Positions 1 through 7,153 of a stretch of 36,680 nucleotides of DNA are shown here, one piece after another. The notes below the pieces were generated by a model. The model did no database searches and was not told where the DNA came from. It saw nothing but the letters and a program-made list of their open reading frames with translations. Within the stretch, counting starts at the first letter, position 1, and each line of letters opens with the position of its first letter. The stretch is from Prevotella sp. (GTDB lineage: Bacteria > Bacteroidota > Bacteroidia > Bacteroidales > Bacteroidaceae), in the NCBI GenBank assembly GCA_022781445.1, contig JALETQ010000020.1, positions 1 through 36,680 of the forward strand, in the 5' to 3' direction. A program made the position numbers and the translations under genes.

Positions 1-1
1 G

Positions 2-102
2 AGTGATATGAGGCTTTGTAATCATAAAAAATCTGCAAGTTTCGCACATCGAAGATACAAAAAATTGCAGACTTGACAAAGTATTTAGGGATTTATATCA
101 CT
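2..102. repeat. Long nested inverted repeat (foldback) at left edge
   Basis: Three arm pairs nest around a common centre: AGTGATAT (2-9) with ATATCACT (95-102), CTTTGT (14-19) with ACAAAG (76-81), and TCTGCAA (32-38) with TTGCAGA (65-71). Together they would fold into one long imperfect hairpin of about 100 nt. It lies just beyond the 3' end of the minus-strand lipoprotein gene, so it could act as a 3' end structure or terminator. It could also be the relic of a small mobile element. There is no T-run to decide this. Confidence 0.5.
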
Positions 103-126
103 GAATACCAAATATTAAATGACTTT

Positions 127-948
127 TTAAGGGGCGACTAAATAGTTATATGAGTACAAAGAACCGTTCACACGTTTCTTGCTCATGAATTCATGGTGCT
201 TGACTGAACGGTCACCAAATATACCTCCAAGAATTTTGCCCAATACGGTATTACTTTTCGTCGTATAGTGTTTAAAACCACTAGATGGTACATCTGTTGC
301 TAATGTGGGTGTCGATGATGGCGTGCCATCACGCGTTATAAGAACTTCTTCATAAGGATGTAATTCAACCCCTTTAATTATTGGAATAAAATCAGCAGCT
401 TTCAAAGATATAGTTGTATCGGCTTTCAATGTATTGTATGCCAAATCAAGTTTTTTTCTATCCACTTGATTCGCACGCAGTGTACCAAACTCTGTTATTT
501 TATATACAGAGTCCTTTAGTTGTATTTCTCTGTTGGAATTGAGTAGCTTTGCAAAGTTTGGACTTGGTATATAATCCTCACAACCAAACATATCATAATA
601 TGTCATACCTTCACTTAGTATTATCTGTTTCTCTTCTTCTGAAACCTCATTGAGTATTGGATCATTTGCTTGTACTTTATCTGTAAGAGATAGAATTTTA
701 GGGGATTCTGTAGTCATTTTCATATTTGGATTCAGATTCATGGTTTTTGCACGTGTAGATATTTCACCGTCATTGACAGCTTGTATTATATCTTCTTTAT
801 TAGAAAATGCCAAGATAGCATTTTTGTTGATACCTTCTATTTGTGTTTTACTTGCGGCAAATTCATCATTGTCACTGCATGATACAGAATTTACTGCCAT
901 GATACATAGATAAAGTAAATTTCTAAATACTCTTTTAATTGTTTTCAT
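127..948 (-). CDS. Hypothetical lipoprotein
   Basis: This 273-residue protein begins with a basic, hydrophobic leader followed by NSVSC, with Cys24 as the likely lipidation site. The residues after it are acidic (SDNDE), a common pattern in surface-exposed Bacteroidetes lipoproteins. I recognise no catalytic motif or named domain. The rest is soluble and hydrophilic, with a basic stretch near the C-terminus (GDRSVKHHEFMSKKRVNG). The start at 948 gives a complete signal peptide and lies about 35 nt downstream of the expected start site of a well-matched promoter (988-1019). The gene stands alone, transcribed away from doxX. Lipoprotein status is well supported; the function is unknown. Confidence 0.75.
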   Translation of the reverse strand: MKTIKRVFRNLLYLCIMAVNSVSCSDNDEFAASKTQIEGINKNAILAFSNKEDIIQAVNDGEISTRAKTMNLNPNMKMTTESPKILSLTDKVQANDPILNEVSEEEKQIILSEGMTYYDMFGCEDYIPSPNFAKLLNSNREIQLKDSVYKITEFGTLRANQVDRKKLDLAYNTLKADTTISLKAADFIPIIKGVELHPYEEVLITRDGTPSSTPTLATDVPSSGFKHYTTKSNTVLGKILGGIFGDRSVKHHEFMSKKRVNGSLYSYNYLVAP

Positions 949-987
949 TTTCAGATTTGTTTGATTGGTTATTTAGAATTGCGGGAA

Positions 988-1019
988 CAAAATTACAAGA
1001 TCATTTATCCGCCTGCAAA
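988..1019 (-). promoter_or_regulatory. Bacteroidetes-type promoter for the lipoprotein gene
   Basis: On the minus strand the -7 element TAATTTTG (988-995) is preceded, 20 nt upstream, by a -33 TTTG (1016-1019). Both match the primary sigma factor consensus of Bacteroidetes. The expected start site near 983 leaves a leader of about 35 nt. Confidence 0.6.
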
Positions 1020-1249
1020 CAAATAGAAAGTGAAACGGAATAATTGCCTTCCGAACCGACCATATTGCAGGCTGAACCAATTTGCTCAATGACATTTTGC
1101 ATTCAATCCTAAGCGGTCATGGGAGTATGAGACGGTTTGAGTTGATTCTCGATTGGAAAGGTTGTCGGTTTGTTGCAGGTGTAATGAGCTATGGCAAGAC
1201 AATACGACCGCAAGATGTCGGCGATCGGATGAAGCCGGACGGTAAGTTG

Positions 1250-1295
1250 CATGAACGGTATGATGAAATGTAGGAATAGCGGAATGATGACCGAT
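1250..1295 (+). repeat. Diverged direct repeat, copy A (left of doxX)
   Basis: This copy begins CATGAACGGTATG, then has ATG, AAATGTAGGAATA, a variable stretch, and ends in CCGAT. Copy B at 1958-2001 shares the same blocks in the same order and orientation but lacks the extra ATG. The two copies bracket doxX. Confidence 0.5.
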
Positions 1296-1315
1296 CCGGG
1301 TTAAAGATTGTCTTT

Positions 1316-1349
1316 TTTGATGTTGAACTACAGACATATCGTATCTTTG
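1316..1349 (+). promoter_or_regulatory. Promoter of doxX
   Basis: The -7 element TATCTTTG (1342-1349) matches TAnnTTTG exactly. A TTTG at 1316-1319 is a fair -33 element with a slightly long spacer of 22 nt. The predicted start site leaves roughly 22 nt before the ATG at 1378. Confidence 0.6.
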
Positions 1350-1377
1350 TAAAAAATTTAATTTAGGAGAATCGAAT

Positions 1378-1824
1378 ATGAGTCTATTATCATTCATCTT
1401 CTCTACCAAGGGAGGATTTCATAAAACATCGGGCATCTTGTTGCTCGCCAGATTGGTTTTCGGATTGTTATTGGCAAACCATGGTCTCGAGAAGTTCATG
1501 AATTTTTCTGCCATGTCGGCACAATTTCCCGATCCGCTGAGTATCGGAAACGAGTTGTCCATGGGCATGGCTGTCTTTGGTGAGTTGGTGTGCAGTTTGG
1601 CAGTTGTCGCCGGTCTGTTCACACGATTGGCGATCATTCCAATAATTTTCACCATGATTATTGCTTTCTTTGTGGTACATGGTGGTTCTATCGCTGAAGG
1701 CGAACTTGCATTTGCCTATCTGGCAGTCTATGTTCTGTTGTTTCTTGCCGGTCCCGGCAAATTCTCTTTCGATGCATTCATCGAATCGAAATTGGAAGCC
1801 AAGGAGAACAATGGCTTGAGATAA
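1378..1824 (+). CDS. DoxX family membrane protein
   Basis: This 148-residue integral membrane protein has about four hydrophobic helices (around residues 20-37, 58-80, 82-100 and 107-125). It has the DoxX signature near the N-terminus, a helix ending LLLANHGLEKF, and a central GELVCSLAVVAGLFTRLA helix pair. DoxX proteins are small inner-membrane proteins, some tied to quinone or thiosulfate oxidation or to stress responses; the exact substrate is not predictable. The length is normal for the family. The gene is monocistronic, has its own promoter, and is followed by a nested inverted repeat (1862-1932) that may end transcription. It is the only plus-strand gene among minus-strand neighbours and is flanked by direct repeats. 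Confidence 0.85.
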   Translation: MSLLSFIFSTKGGFHKTSGILLLARLVFGLLLANHGLEKFMNFSAMSAQFPDPLSIGNELSMGMAVFGELVCSLAVVAGLFTRLAIIPIIFTMIIAFFVVHGGSIAEGELAFAYLAVYVLLFLAGPGKFSFDAFIESKLEAKENNGLR

Positions 1825-1861
1825 TGTGAGAAAAGGTTTCTTCAAACGATAGAAACCATCG

Positions 1862-1932
1862 AATCGGGTTGCGAAAGTAATTTTCTCTCTTGGATTTTTC
1901 TGTCAAGAGACGATTCTCTTCGCAACCCGATT
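1862..1932. repeat. Nested double inverted repeat downstream of doxX
   Basis: The outer arms AATCGGGTTGCGAA (1862-1875) and TTCGCAACCCGATT (1919-1932) pair perfectly over 14 bp. A second pair, TCTCTTG (1886-1892) with CAAGAGA (1904-1910), nests inside. The structure begins about 40 nt past the doxX stop. It could be a stabilising 3' structure or terminator, though there is no strong T-run, or the ends of a tiny foldback element. Confidence 0.6.
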
Positions 1933-1957
1933 GTATATATCCCAAATCGGAAAGTGC

Positions 1958-2001
1958 CATGAACGGCATGAAATGTAGGAATAAACACTCGAATGGCCGA
2001 T
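1958..2001 (+). repeat. Diverged direct repeat, copy B (right of doxX)
   Basis: This copy reads CATGAACGGCATG, AAATGTAGGAATA, a variable block with GAATGG, then CCGAT. It matches copy A at 1250-1295 block by block. Confidence 0.5.
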
Positions 2002-2086
2002 TTGTGTTTATCTGCTAACAGACCGAAGAATGTCTCGGAGTCTCTTTGCCTTTCAAATCGGTGACAAAGCAACAGGATACTCCAGA

Positions 2087-3313
2087 CTACTTAAGAACGA
2101 ATACTTGTTTGTAGGTTCCTACCTTAGTAATATATACGCCTTTATGGAGCGATGCAATACAGAGATTTGCACACCCTTGTTGATCCGTCGTTGACGAGAT
2201 TTCCTTCATGCCATTCATGGCATATATGGCAATTATGGTATTAGCCTGTGCCCCTTTGACATTTAATGTTGATTGGTCAGCAGAAATTTGGACATGGCAT
2301 TGATTCTTGTTCGTCTGCTTGATTCCGGTTGTGATTTCTTCTTCGCCATCTACAAGATACCAGTTCTTCGCTTTTGCGCCTGCAAAGTCGGCATAGTTGA
2401 ATTGATTATTGTCGGGTTCAGGAAATTCCGCTGAATTGAGCATCACCAAAAAGCCCGGTTCGTCTTCCGAACGTGCTTCCAGGCTTTCAAACAAGGCTTT
2501 TGCTCCCGCCTCAGTCAGTTGATTATGGTTTACGTCCAGCATCTGCAAAGCGGCAAGTCCTTTTACGGATAGAGAAGTCAGGTTGTTGTGATCCAAACCC
2601 ATGGCAACGATATTCGTATGGTTTCCACAATGAAATTCCGCCAAGGCATTGAAACTGCAGCTTACCGATTCAAGCGAGGGGTTGTTGGTAATGTCCATTT
2701 CCTTCAACATATTGTCTCCACAGCTCAGCACGGTGAGTTTTTTCATCTTTGACAAATCCAGTTCTTCCAATTGATTGGAGAAGCAATACAGTTCGCTCAT
2801 TTGAGTGCATGAAGACAAATCCAATGTTTTCGGATTGTTTAACTTGCAATTCAGCTCTTGCAGCTGCGTGGCATTTGACAAATTCAATTCCGTAAGCCGG
2901 TTGTCGCCACAATACAATTTTTCCAAATAGTTTGTGGCTGTGATATCCAATGCCTGCAAACCGCAACTTTCTACGAAAAGCTCGCGGAGACGGTATTGGT
3001 TCCCTAAATCAATTTGTTTGATTTTGTTCTTGCTCACATTCAAAACGGAAATTTTGGGGCATTGGGTGACATCCAATGCCGCCAGTTGATTCTTGTAGCA
3101 GGCCAACTCCATTATATTCGAAGCCTTGGAAAGATCCAGTGTTTCCAACTTGTTTTCCTGACAGTATAGCAAGAGCAGATTTTTCGCTTCACCCAGATTC
3201 AAGGATGTCATTTCGTTGTCATTGCAATATAAGCGGGCAAGGCGGGTGTTGTGCGAAACATCCAGCGAACCAATATGGTTGATGTCACACTTCAGCAACA
3301 GTACGGTAGGCAT
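2087..3313 (-). CDS. Leucine-rich-repeat surface protein, C-terminal part of a frameshifted gene
   Basis: This open frame encodes about twelve tandem 21-residue leucine-rich repeats of the type nLxxLxCxxNxLxxLDLSxn, seen as RLARLYCNDNEMTSLNLGEAK and its neighbours, from residue 3 to about 265. Bacteroidetes LRR proteins of this kind are usually secreted or surface proteins that bind host or bacterial ligands. The last 75 residues (NTIIAIYAMNGM to YITKVGTYKQVFVLK) look like a T9SS type A sorting domain, so the intact product should be exported by that system. The frame has no signal peptide; that lies in the overlapping upstream frame (3285-3713). The first LRR begins right at the junction, so a one-base shift explains the split. 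It is unlikely to be made as a functional exported protein unless the shift is programmed, reversible or a sequencing error. Confidence 0.75.
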   Translation of the reverse strand: MPTVLLLKCDINHIGSLDVSHNTRLARLYCNDNEMTSLNLGEAKNLLLLYCQENKLETLDLSKASNIMELACYKNQLAALDVTQCPKISVLNVSKNKIKQIDLGNQYRLRELFVESCGLQALDITATNYLEKLYCGDNRLTELNLSNATQLQELNCKLNNPKTLDLSSCTQMSELYCFSNQLEELDLSKMKKLTVLSCGDNMLKEMDITNNPSLESVSCSFNALAEFHCGNHTNIVAMGLDHNNLTSLSVKGLAALQMLDVNHNQLTEAGAKALFESLEARSEDEPGFLVMLNSAEFPEPDNNQFNYADFAGAKAKNWYLVDGEEEITTGIKQTNKNQCHVQISADQSTLNVKGAQANTIIAIYAMNGMKEISSTTDQQGCANLCIASLHKGVYITKVGTYKQVFVLK

Positions 3314-3713
3314 TTGGGCTACTTAGCTGTAATGATGAACATTCAATGCCCAGAGCGTTTCCTTTGATGGTTATTGTGGGATTGTCAACAGGAGCGTCCA
3401 GTTGCAAAAAAGTTGGATTGTTCACCTCGGCCGATACTTCTTTCTCCAAAAGGTTTCCGTCTCCCAAATCAATGCTCACAATTCCGTTTTCAGCGGCGAT
3501 GCTTAGCTTCACGGCTCCACCTTTCTGCATTTTGCTGTTTAGCAACATCATTCCCTGCTGATTCTTTTCTGCACGACGTGAAGACAATTCGGTCTTGTCC
3601 GGCTGTGCATGTACAGATTGAATACAAAACATGGCTATTGCCATAAGTGAGAGTAATTTTATTTCATAGAGTAAGAATATAAGGTTGTAAATAAGATGAT
3701 GATTCACGTGCAA
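3285..3713 (-). pseudogene. N-terminal part of the frameshifted LRR protein (signal peptide and lead domain)
   Basis: This frame supplies what the LRR frame lacks: a hydrophobic leader (LLSLMAIAMFCIQSVHAQ, cleavage likely after HA) and a lead domain with KMQKGGAVKLSIAAENGIVSIDLGDG, typical of the region before LRRs in secreted Bacteroidetes proteins. It stops at 3285 after SSPNAYRTVAEV, overlapping the LRR frame by 29 bp. At the CCCAAATG run near 3305-3316, one extra base (or two missing) would explain the shift; removing one A gives SSPMPTVLLLKC, which joins the first LRR naturally. The true start is unclear. An ATG at 3667 sits where a start would be expected but is out of frame (ATGAAATAA), so a second small lesion near the start is possible. 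Otherwise translation begins at an upstream ATG or at the internal MAIAMF. Confidence 0.7.
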
Positions 3714-3763
3714 GAATACACATTTCTATCGAGTCGGACGATCTCAAACTCGGCTTTGATGTT

Positions 3764-4774
3764 TCATTTTATATTGCCTTGACGTATAAGATACTCACCA
3801 ATCTGAACGGCGTTGAGAGCGGCACCTTTTCGGATTTGATCGCCCGACAACCACAAAGTGATGCCGTGGTCGTCAGTGATGTCCTGACGGATGCGTCCCA
3901 CGTAGATGTCATCTTTTCCGGCAGTGTCGAGTGGCATGGGATAAACCAATTTGGAAGGGTCATCACACAAAGTGCATCCCTCGGCATGGGCAACAGCCTT
4001 TCGGACATCATCGGGAAGGAGAGGCGTTTCCGTTTCGAGCCATACACTTTCGGAGTGAGAGCGTAGGGCACTTACACGCACACAGGTAGCCGAACAACGA
4101 ATGTCCGAGTGCATGATTTTCTGCGTTTCATGAAACATTTTCATTTCCTCTTTGGTGTAGTCGTTGGACTGGAATACATCGATTTGTGGAATGACATTGT
4201 ATGCCAGCTGATGCGGAAATTTGCTGATGGTGACAGGAGAGCCTGTCATTATCTCGGCATATTGTTGTTCCAGCTCTTTCATAGCGGCAGCACCTGCACC
4301 GCTGGCACTCTGATAACTTGCTACCCTGACCCGCTTGATGTGCGACAACTGTTCAATTGGTTGAAGCACTACGACAAGCATAATGGTTGTGCAGTTGGGG
4401 TTGGCAATGATGCCTCGCGGACGAACAAGTGCATCGGTAGCATTACATTCGGGTACGACCAACGGCACGTCACTGTCCATACGGAAAGCACTTGAGTTGT
4501 CGATCATTACGGCACCGTGGCGTGTAATGGTCTGTGCAAATGCTTTTGAAGTACCCGCACCAGCCGATGCAAACGCGATGTCCACATCCTTGAAGTCGTC
4601 ATTGTCTTGCAATAATTTTACTTCTATGGATCTACCGCGAAAAGTGTAGGTCTTTCCGGCACTGCGCTCGCTGCCGAACAACACCAATTCGTCAGCCGGA
4701 AAATTTCTTTCTTCAAGTACGCGCAGGAATTCTTGTCCCACTGCACCACTTGCTCCAACGATAGCTATTTTCAT
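3764..4774 (-). CDS. asd: Aspartate-semialdehyde dehydrogenase
   Basis: The enzyme reduces aspartyl phosphate to aspartate semialdehyde with NADPH, the branch point to lysine/diaminopimelate, threonine and methionine. The 336 residues are the usual length. The N-terminal Rossmann motif GASGAVG (7-13) binds NADP. The catalytic cysteine is Cys128 in NPNCTT, and SYQSASGAG follows. Near residue 240, [10 protein letters not shown] carries the conserved substrate-binding Arg and catalytic His. The start at 4774 begins directly with the Rossmann strand, as in homologues. A long leader (about 180 nt) with a small hairpin (4818-4833) separates it from a promoter near 4961. The broken LRR gene lies downstream on the same strand. 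Confidence 0.97.
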   Translation of the reverse strand: MKIAIVGASGAVGQEFLRVLEERNFPADELVLFGSERSAGKTYTFRGRSIEVKLLQDNDDFKDVDIAFASAGAGTSKAFAQTITRHGAVMIDNSSAFRMDSDVPLVVPECNATDALVRPRGIIANPNCTTIMLVVVLQPIEQLSHIKRVRVASYQSASGAGAAAMKELEQQYAEIMTGSPVTISKFPHQLAYNVIPQIDVFQSNDYTKEEMKMFHETQKIMHSDIRCSATCVRVSALRSHSESVWLETETPLLPDDVRKAVAHAEGCTLCDDPSKLVYPMPLDTAGKDDIYVGRIRQDITDDHGITLWLSGDQIRKGAALNAVQIGEYLIRQGNIK

Positions 4775-4817
4775 ATGTTTCTTTTATACCTTAATAGTAT
4801 TATATGTTTTGGAACAT

Positions 4818-4833
4818 GGAGGTTTATACCTCC
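4818..4833 (-). promoter_or_regulatory. Small perfect hairpin in the asd leader
   Basis: GGAGGT (4818-4823) and ACCTCC (4828-4833) form a perfect 6-bp stem with a 4-nt loop, about 45 nt upstream of the asd start codon. It may influence translation or attenuation. No known riboswitch class fits. Confidence 0.3.
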
Positions 4834-4960
4834 TGACGTTTTAACCCCAATCAAGCCAGAACAGCTTAGTTACGCTTTCTGTTTTCTTGATGATGTTTAC
4901 CATTCGAGAACCAAACAAAACAGGTCTGCCCTTTAACGAAGGAATTGGGTTTATTTGTTG

Positions 4961-4968
4961 CAAACTTA
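4961..4968 (-). promoter_or_regulatory. Probable asd promoter (-7 element)
   Basis: On the minus strand TAAGTTTG matches the Bacteroidetes -7 consensus exactly. A T-rich stretch upstream is a weak -33 element. If used, it gives a leader of about 180 nt. Confidence 0.4.
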
Positions 4969-5092
4969 CGAAAAATCGCCGTAATAAAAGCAGAAATCAT
5001 AAACATTAACGAACAAGTCATTTGCAAACAAGTCTGCTTGCAACCGAAAAGCATGAAAGAACCTTATGACAATCGAATATCGTTGTCTGTAG

Positions 5093-5166
5093 AAAAGGCA
5101 GGATTTGCATTGTAAAAGGGCAGGAAAAGTGACATAAAAGGGCAGGAAACAAAACACAAAAGGGCA
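5093..5166 (+). repeat. Short tandem array, unit AAAAGGGCAGGA, period 22 bp
   Basis: Copies begin at 5093 (AAAAGGCAGG, one G short), 5114, 5136 and 5158 (partial, AAAAGGGCAA). Spacings are 21, 22 and 22 bp. The core is conserved while the 8-10 bp between cores vary. An inverted core lies at 4926-4936. Confidence 0.75.
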
Positions 5167-5343
5167 ACTTTTTTTCGGATATCCGTAAAGTTATAATTCC
5201 CAACCGATTATCAAAGAACCTCTATTTCATCACAAATTGGTTATTAGAGCCCGTGTTGTTTCCGGTTGTAACAGACAGCAATAGGATGCTTTTGCCTTTC
5301 AGCCGGAACGAGCTGTAGGTTTCTTAGGCTGTAATGTCTCCGC

Positions 5344-5614
5344 ATCCTTTTCTCAAAAACTTACAAATGTCCTCGGTTAACCCAAATCGGTCATCGGGCT
5401 GCTATATCTACATCTCATATCGTTCATAACACTTTCCGTCCGCTTTCGTTTGTTTGCGGCATCATTTCTGCCTGCTTGTATTCTTATTAGCCCGCTATGC
5501 TTTCTATGAATCGACAAACAAGTAGCACAATAATTTAACAAACAATCTTGGATCATCATACCGGATTTGGATTTAACCGAGGACATTTGCGAGTTTTTGA
5601 GGATATAAGAGGAT
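5344..5614. mobile_element. MITE-like element with ~39-bp terminal inverted repeats
   Basis: The left arm (5352-5390) and the reverse complement of the right arm (5561-5601) share CTCAAAAACT, then two mismatches, then a perfect 17-bp block CAAATGTCCTCGGTTAA, then CCAAATC. Weaker pairing extends outward to ATCC (5344) and GGAT (5614). The ~170 bp between the arms hold no recognisable gene; an 80-codon minus-strand frame overlaps it but resembles nothing I know. Size and structure fit a non-autonomous inverted-repeat transposable element. An invertible DNA segment is the main alternative; I see no TAnnTTTG promoter inside in either orientation. No clear target-site duplication is visible. Confidence 0.6.
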
Positions 5615-5671
5615 ACCAATGGATTTATATCTTATTAGCATCGCTTTCTTGCACGACTATCAGTTTTGTTG

Positions 5672-5679
5672 TATTTTTG
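5672..5679 (+). promoter_or_regulatory. Probable aroA promoter (-7 element)
   Basis: TATTTTTG matches TAnnTTTG exactly; the -33 region upstream is weak. It would give a leader of about 190 nt containing a TTGCTTA (5722-5728) / TAAGCAA (5756-5762) stem. Confidence 0.4.
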
Positions 5680-5878
5680 TAGTGTTAAACGACAGTTGTA
5701 ATCGTTGGATCTTCCTTGTTGTTGCTTATAAGCCTTATGTGTGGTGTAAGTAGGGTAAGCAACGTCGAAACTTTCACGATGAAACCGTCGCCAGATCGTA
5801 TTGAGTCCGGCAAAACAGAACTAACTTGCTGTGACTAAAACCGATTGATTTCAAGAATAACATAACTGTTTAATTTTG

Positions 5879-7141
5879 ATGAGAAGCATGAATCAGTATG
5901 CCATAATCCCTCCCTCCCGTTTAGAAGCAACCATCAATTTGCCGGCATCGAAGAGCATCAGCAACCGCGTCCTGCTGATTTCTGCACTTTCCGGTTCGAC
6001 GATACTCCCCGAGAACCTTTCGGATTGTGATGATACCAATGTCATGGTCAAGGCTCTTCGGGACATGCCCGAAGTGATCGACATCGGTGCGGCAGGTACA
6101 GCCATGCGGTTTCTGACCGCATATCTTTCGATTTCTGAGGGTACACACGTGATAACCGGTTCTCCGAGAATGTTGGAACGACCCATCGGTGAGCTGGTGG
6201 AAGCTCTCAAAAAGCTCGGTGCAGATATTGAATATGTGGGAAGAGAAGGTTATCCGCCTCTTCGGATAACCGGCAGGAAACTCACCGGAGGTATGATCGA
6301 GATGCCGGGCAACATCAGTTCTCAGTTCGTTTCGGCACTTCTATTGGTGGCACCTTATTTCGAAAAAGAGTTCGAACTCAAGCTCACCGAGGGTCTCACT
6401 TCCCGTCCTTATATAGATCTGACGCTGTGTATGATGAGAGAGTGTGGAGCAGATGCCGGTTGGACCTCGGCAAACACGCTTCAGGTGATACCCGGAAACT
6501 ATCGCGCGCATCCGATTGTCGTTGAGAACGATTGGAGTTCGGCCGCATTTTGGTATGAGATGATGGCACTCAGCAGTGATCCTGAAGCCGAAATCAAACT
6601 CGAAGGACTGGTTGACGGATCGCGACAGGGAGATGCCGTGGTGCGATATCTTTTCAGTCTGTTGGGCATAAAAACCAAATTTGGTACACTTCAACAAGGC
6701 GTTCCCACAACCGTGACACTGAAACGGAGCGGCCGCTCCGTACTGCGACTGGACTACGATTTTGCCAATCAGCCCGATATCGCTCAACCGATGGTTGTCT
6801 CCTGTTGTATGACCAACGTGCCTTTCAGGTTCAAAGGCCTGTCGACCTTACGAATCAAGGAAACCGACAGACTGTCCGCCCTTCAAGAAGAAATGCTCAA
6901 ACTCGGCTGTGTGTTGAAAATCGAGGATGACCATACGCTCTTGTGGGATGGCGAACGAGTGGATGCCCGGGAACATCCGGTTATCAATACCTACAAGGAT
7001 CATCGCATGGCAATGTCGTTTGCTCCTGTCTCGATGATGTTTCCCGGAGTGAGAATAGATGATCCGATGGTTGTATCCAAGTCTTATCCCGGCTTTTGGA
7101 ACGACTTGCGGAAAGCCGGTTTCGATATTTTGAACACATAA
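5879..7141 (+). CDS. aroA: 3-phosphoshikimate 1-carboxyvinyltransferase (EPSP synthase)
   Basis: AroA transfers the enolpyruvyl group of PEP to shikimate-3-phosphate, the sixth step of the shikimate pathway. Visible family motifs are LPASKSISNR near residue 22 (substrate-binding Lys and Ser), GAAGTAMR near 70 (a variant of the usual GNAGTAMR, with Ala replacing Asn), LRIKETDRL near 325, and DHRMAMSFA near 373. The length (420 residues) is normal. I chose the ATG at 5879; an ATG at 5888 (MNQYAIIPPS) is equally plausible, while a TTG at 5876 is less likely. It opens a plus-strand run: the next gene starts 12 bp after its stop, so they are probably co-transcribed. Confidence 0.96.
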   Translation: MRSMNQYAIIPPSRLEATINLPASKSISNRVLLISALSGSTILPENLSDCDDTNVMVKALRDMPEVIDIGAAGTAMRFLTAYLSISEGTHVITGSPRMLERPIGELVEALKKLGADIEYVGREGYPPLRITGRKLTGGMIEMPGNISSQFVSALLLVAPYFEKEFELKLTEGLTSRPYIDLTLCMMRECGADAGWTSANTLQVIPGNYRAHPIVVENDWSSAAFWYEMMALSSDPEAEIKLEGLVDGSRQGDAVVRYLFSLLGIKTKFGTLQQGVPTTVTLKRSGRSVLRLDYDFANQPDIAQPMVVSCCMTNVPFRFKGLSTLRIKETDRLSALQEEMLKLGCVLKIEDDHTLLWDGERVDAREHPVINTYKDHRMAMSFAPVSMMFPGVRIDDPMVVSKSYPGFWNDLRKAGFDILNT

Positions 7142-7153
7142 CAAGGAAAGACC

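Larger units (their letters stand above)
949..1377. other. Divergent intergenic region, no gene seen
   Basis: This stretch lies between the lipoprotein gene (minus) and doxX (plus). It holds a promoter for each gene and one copy of a diverged repeat (1250-1295) that recurs on the other side of doxX. The small open frames here do not look coding: they overlap the repeat, have no recognisable domain and no homologous feel. Confidence 0.5.
4775..5878. other. 1.1-kb gene-free region between asd and aroA
   Basis: No convincing coding sequence is present on either strand; the open frames are short and have no recognisable domain. The region holds the asd leader and promoter, an isolated inverted CTGCCCTTTAA motif (4926-4936), a 22-bp-period array (5093-5166), a MITE-like inverted repeat (5344-5614) and the aroA promoter and leader (5672-5878). 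This density of repeats suggests a landing site for small non-autonomous elements. Confidence 0.6.

Noticed and set aside
4775..4960. Lysine riboswitch in the asd leader
   Set aside because: The leader is long enough, but only a 6-bp hairpin is visible and no L-box core.
5377..5619. 80-codon minus-strand frame as a transposase
   Set aside because: It lies across the inverted-repeat element but has no transposase motif, and its ends run into both arms.
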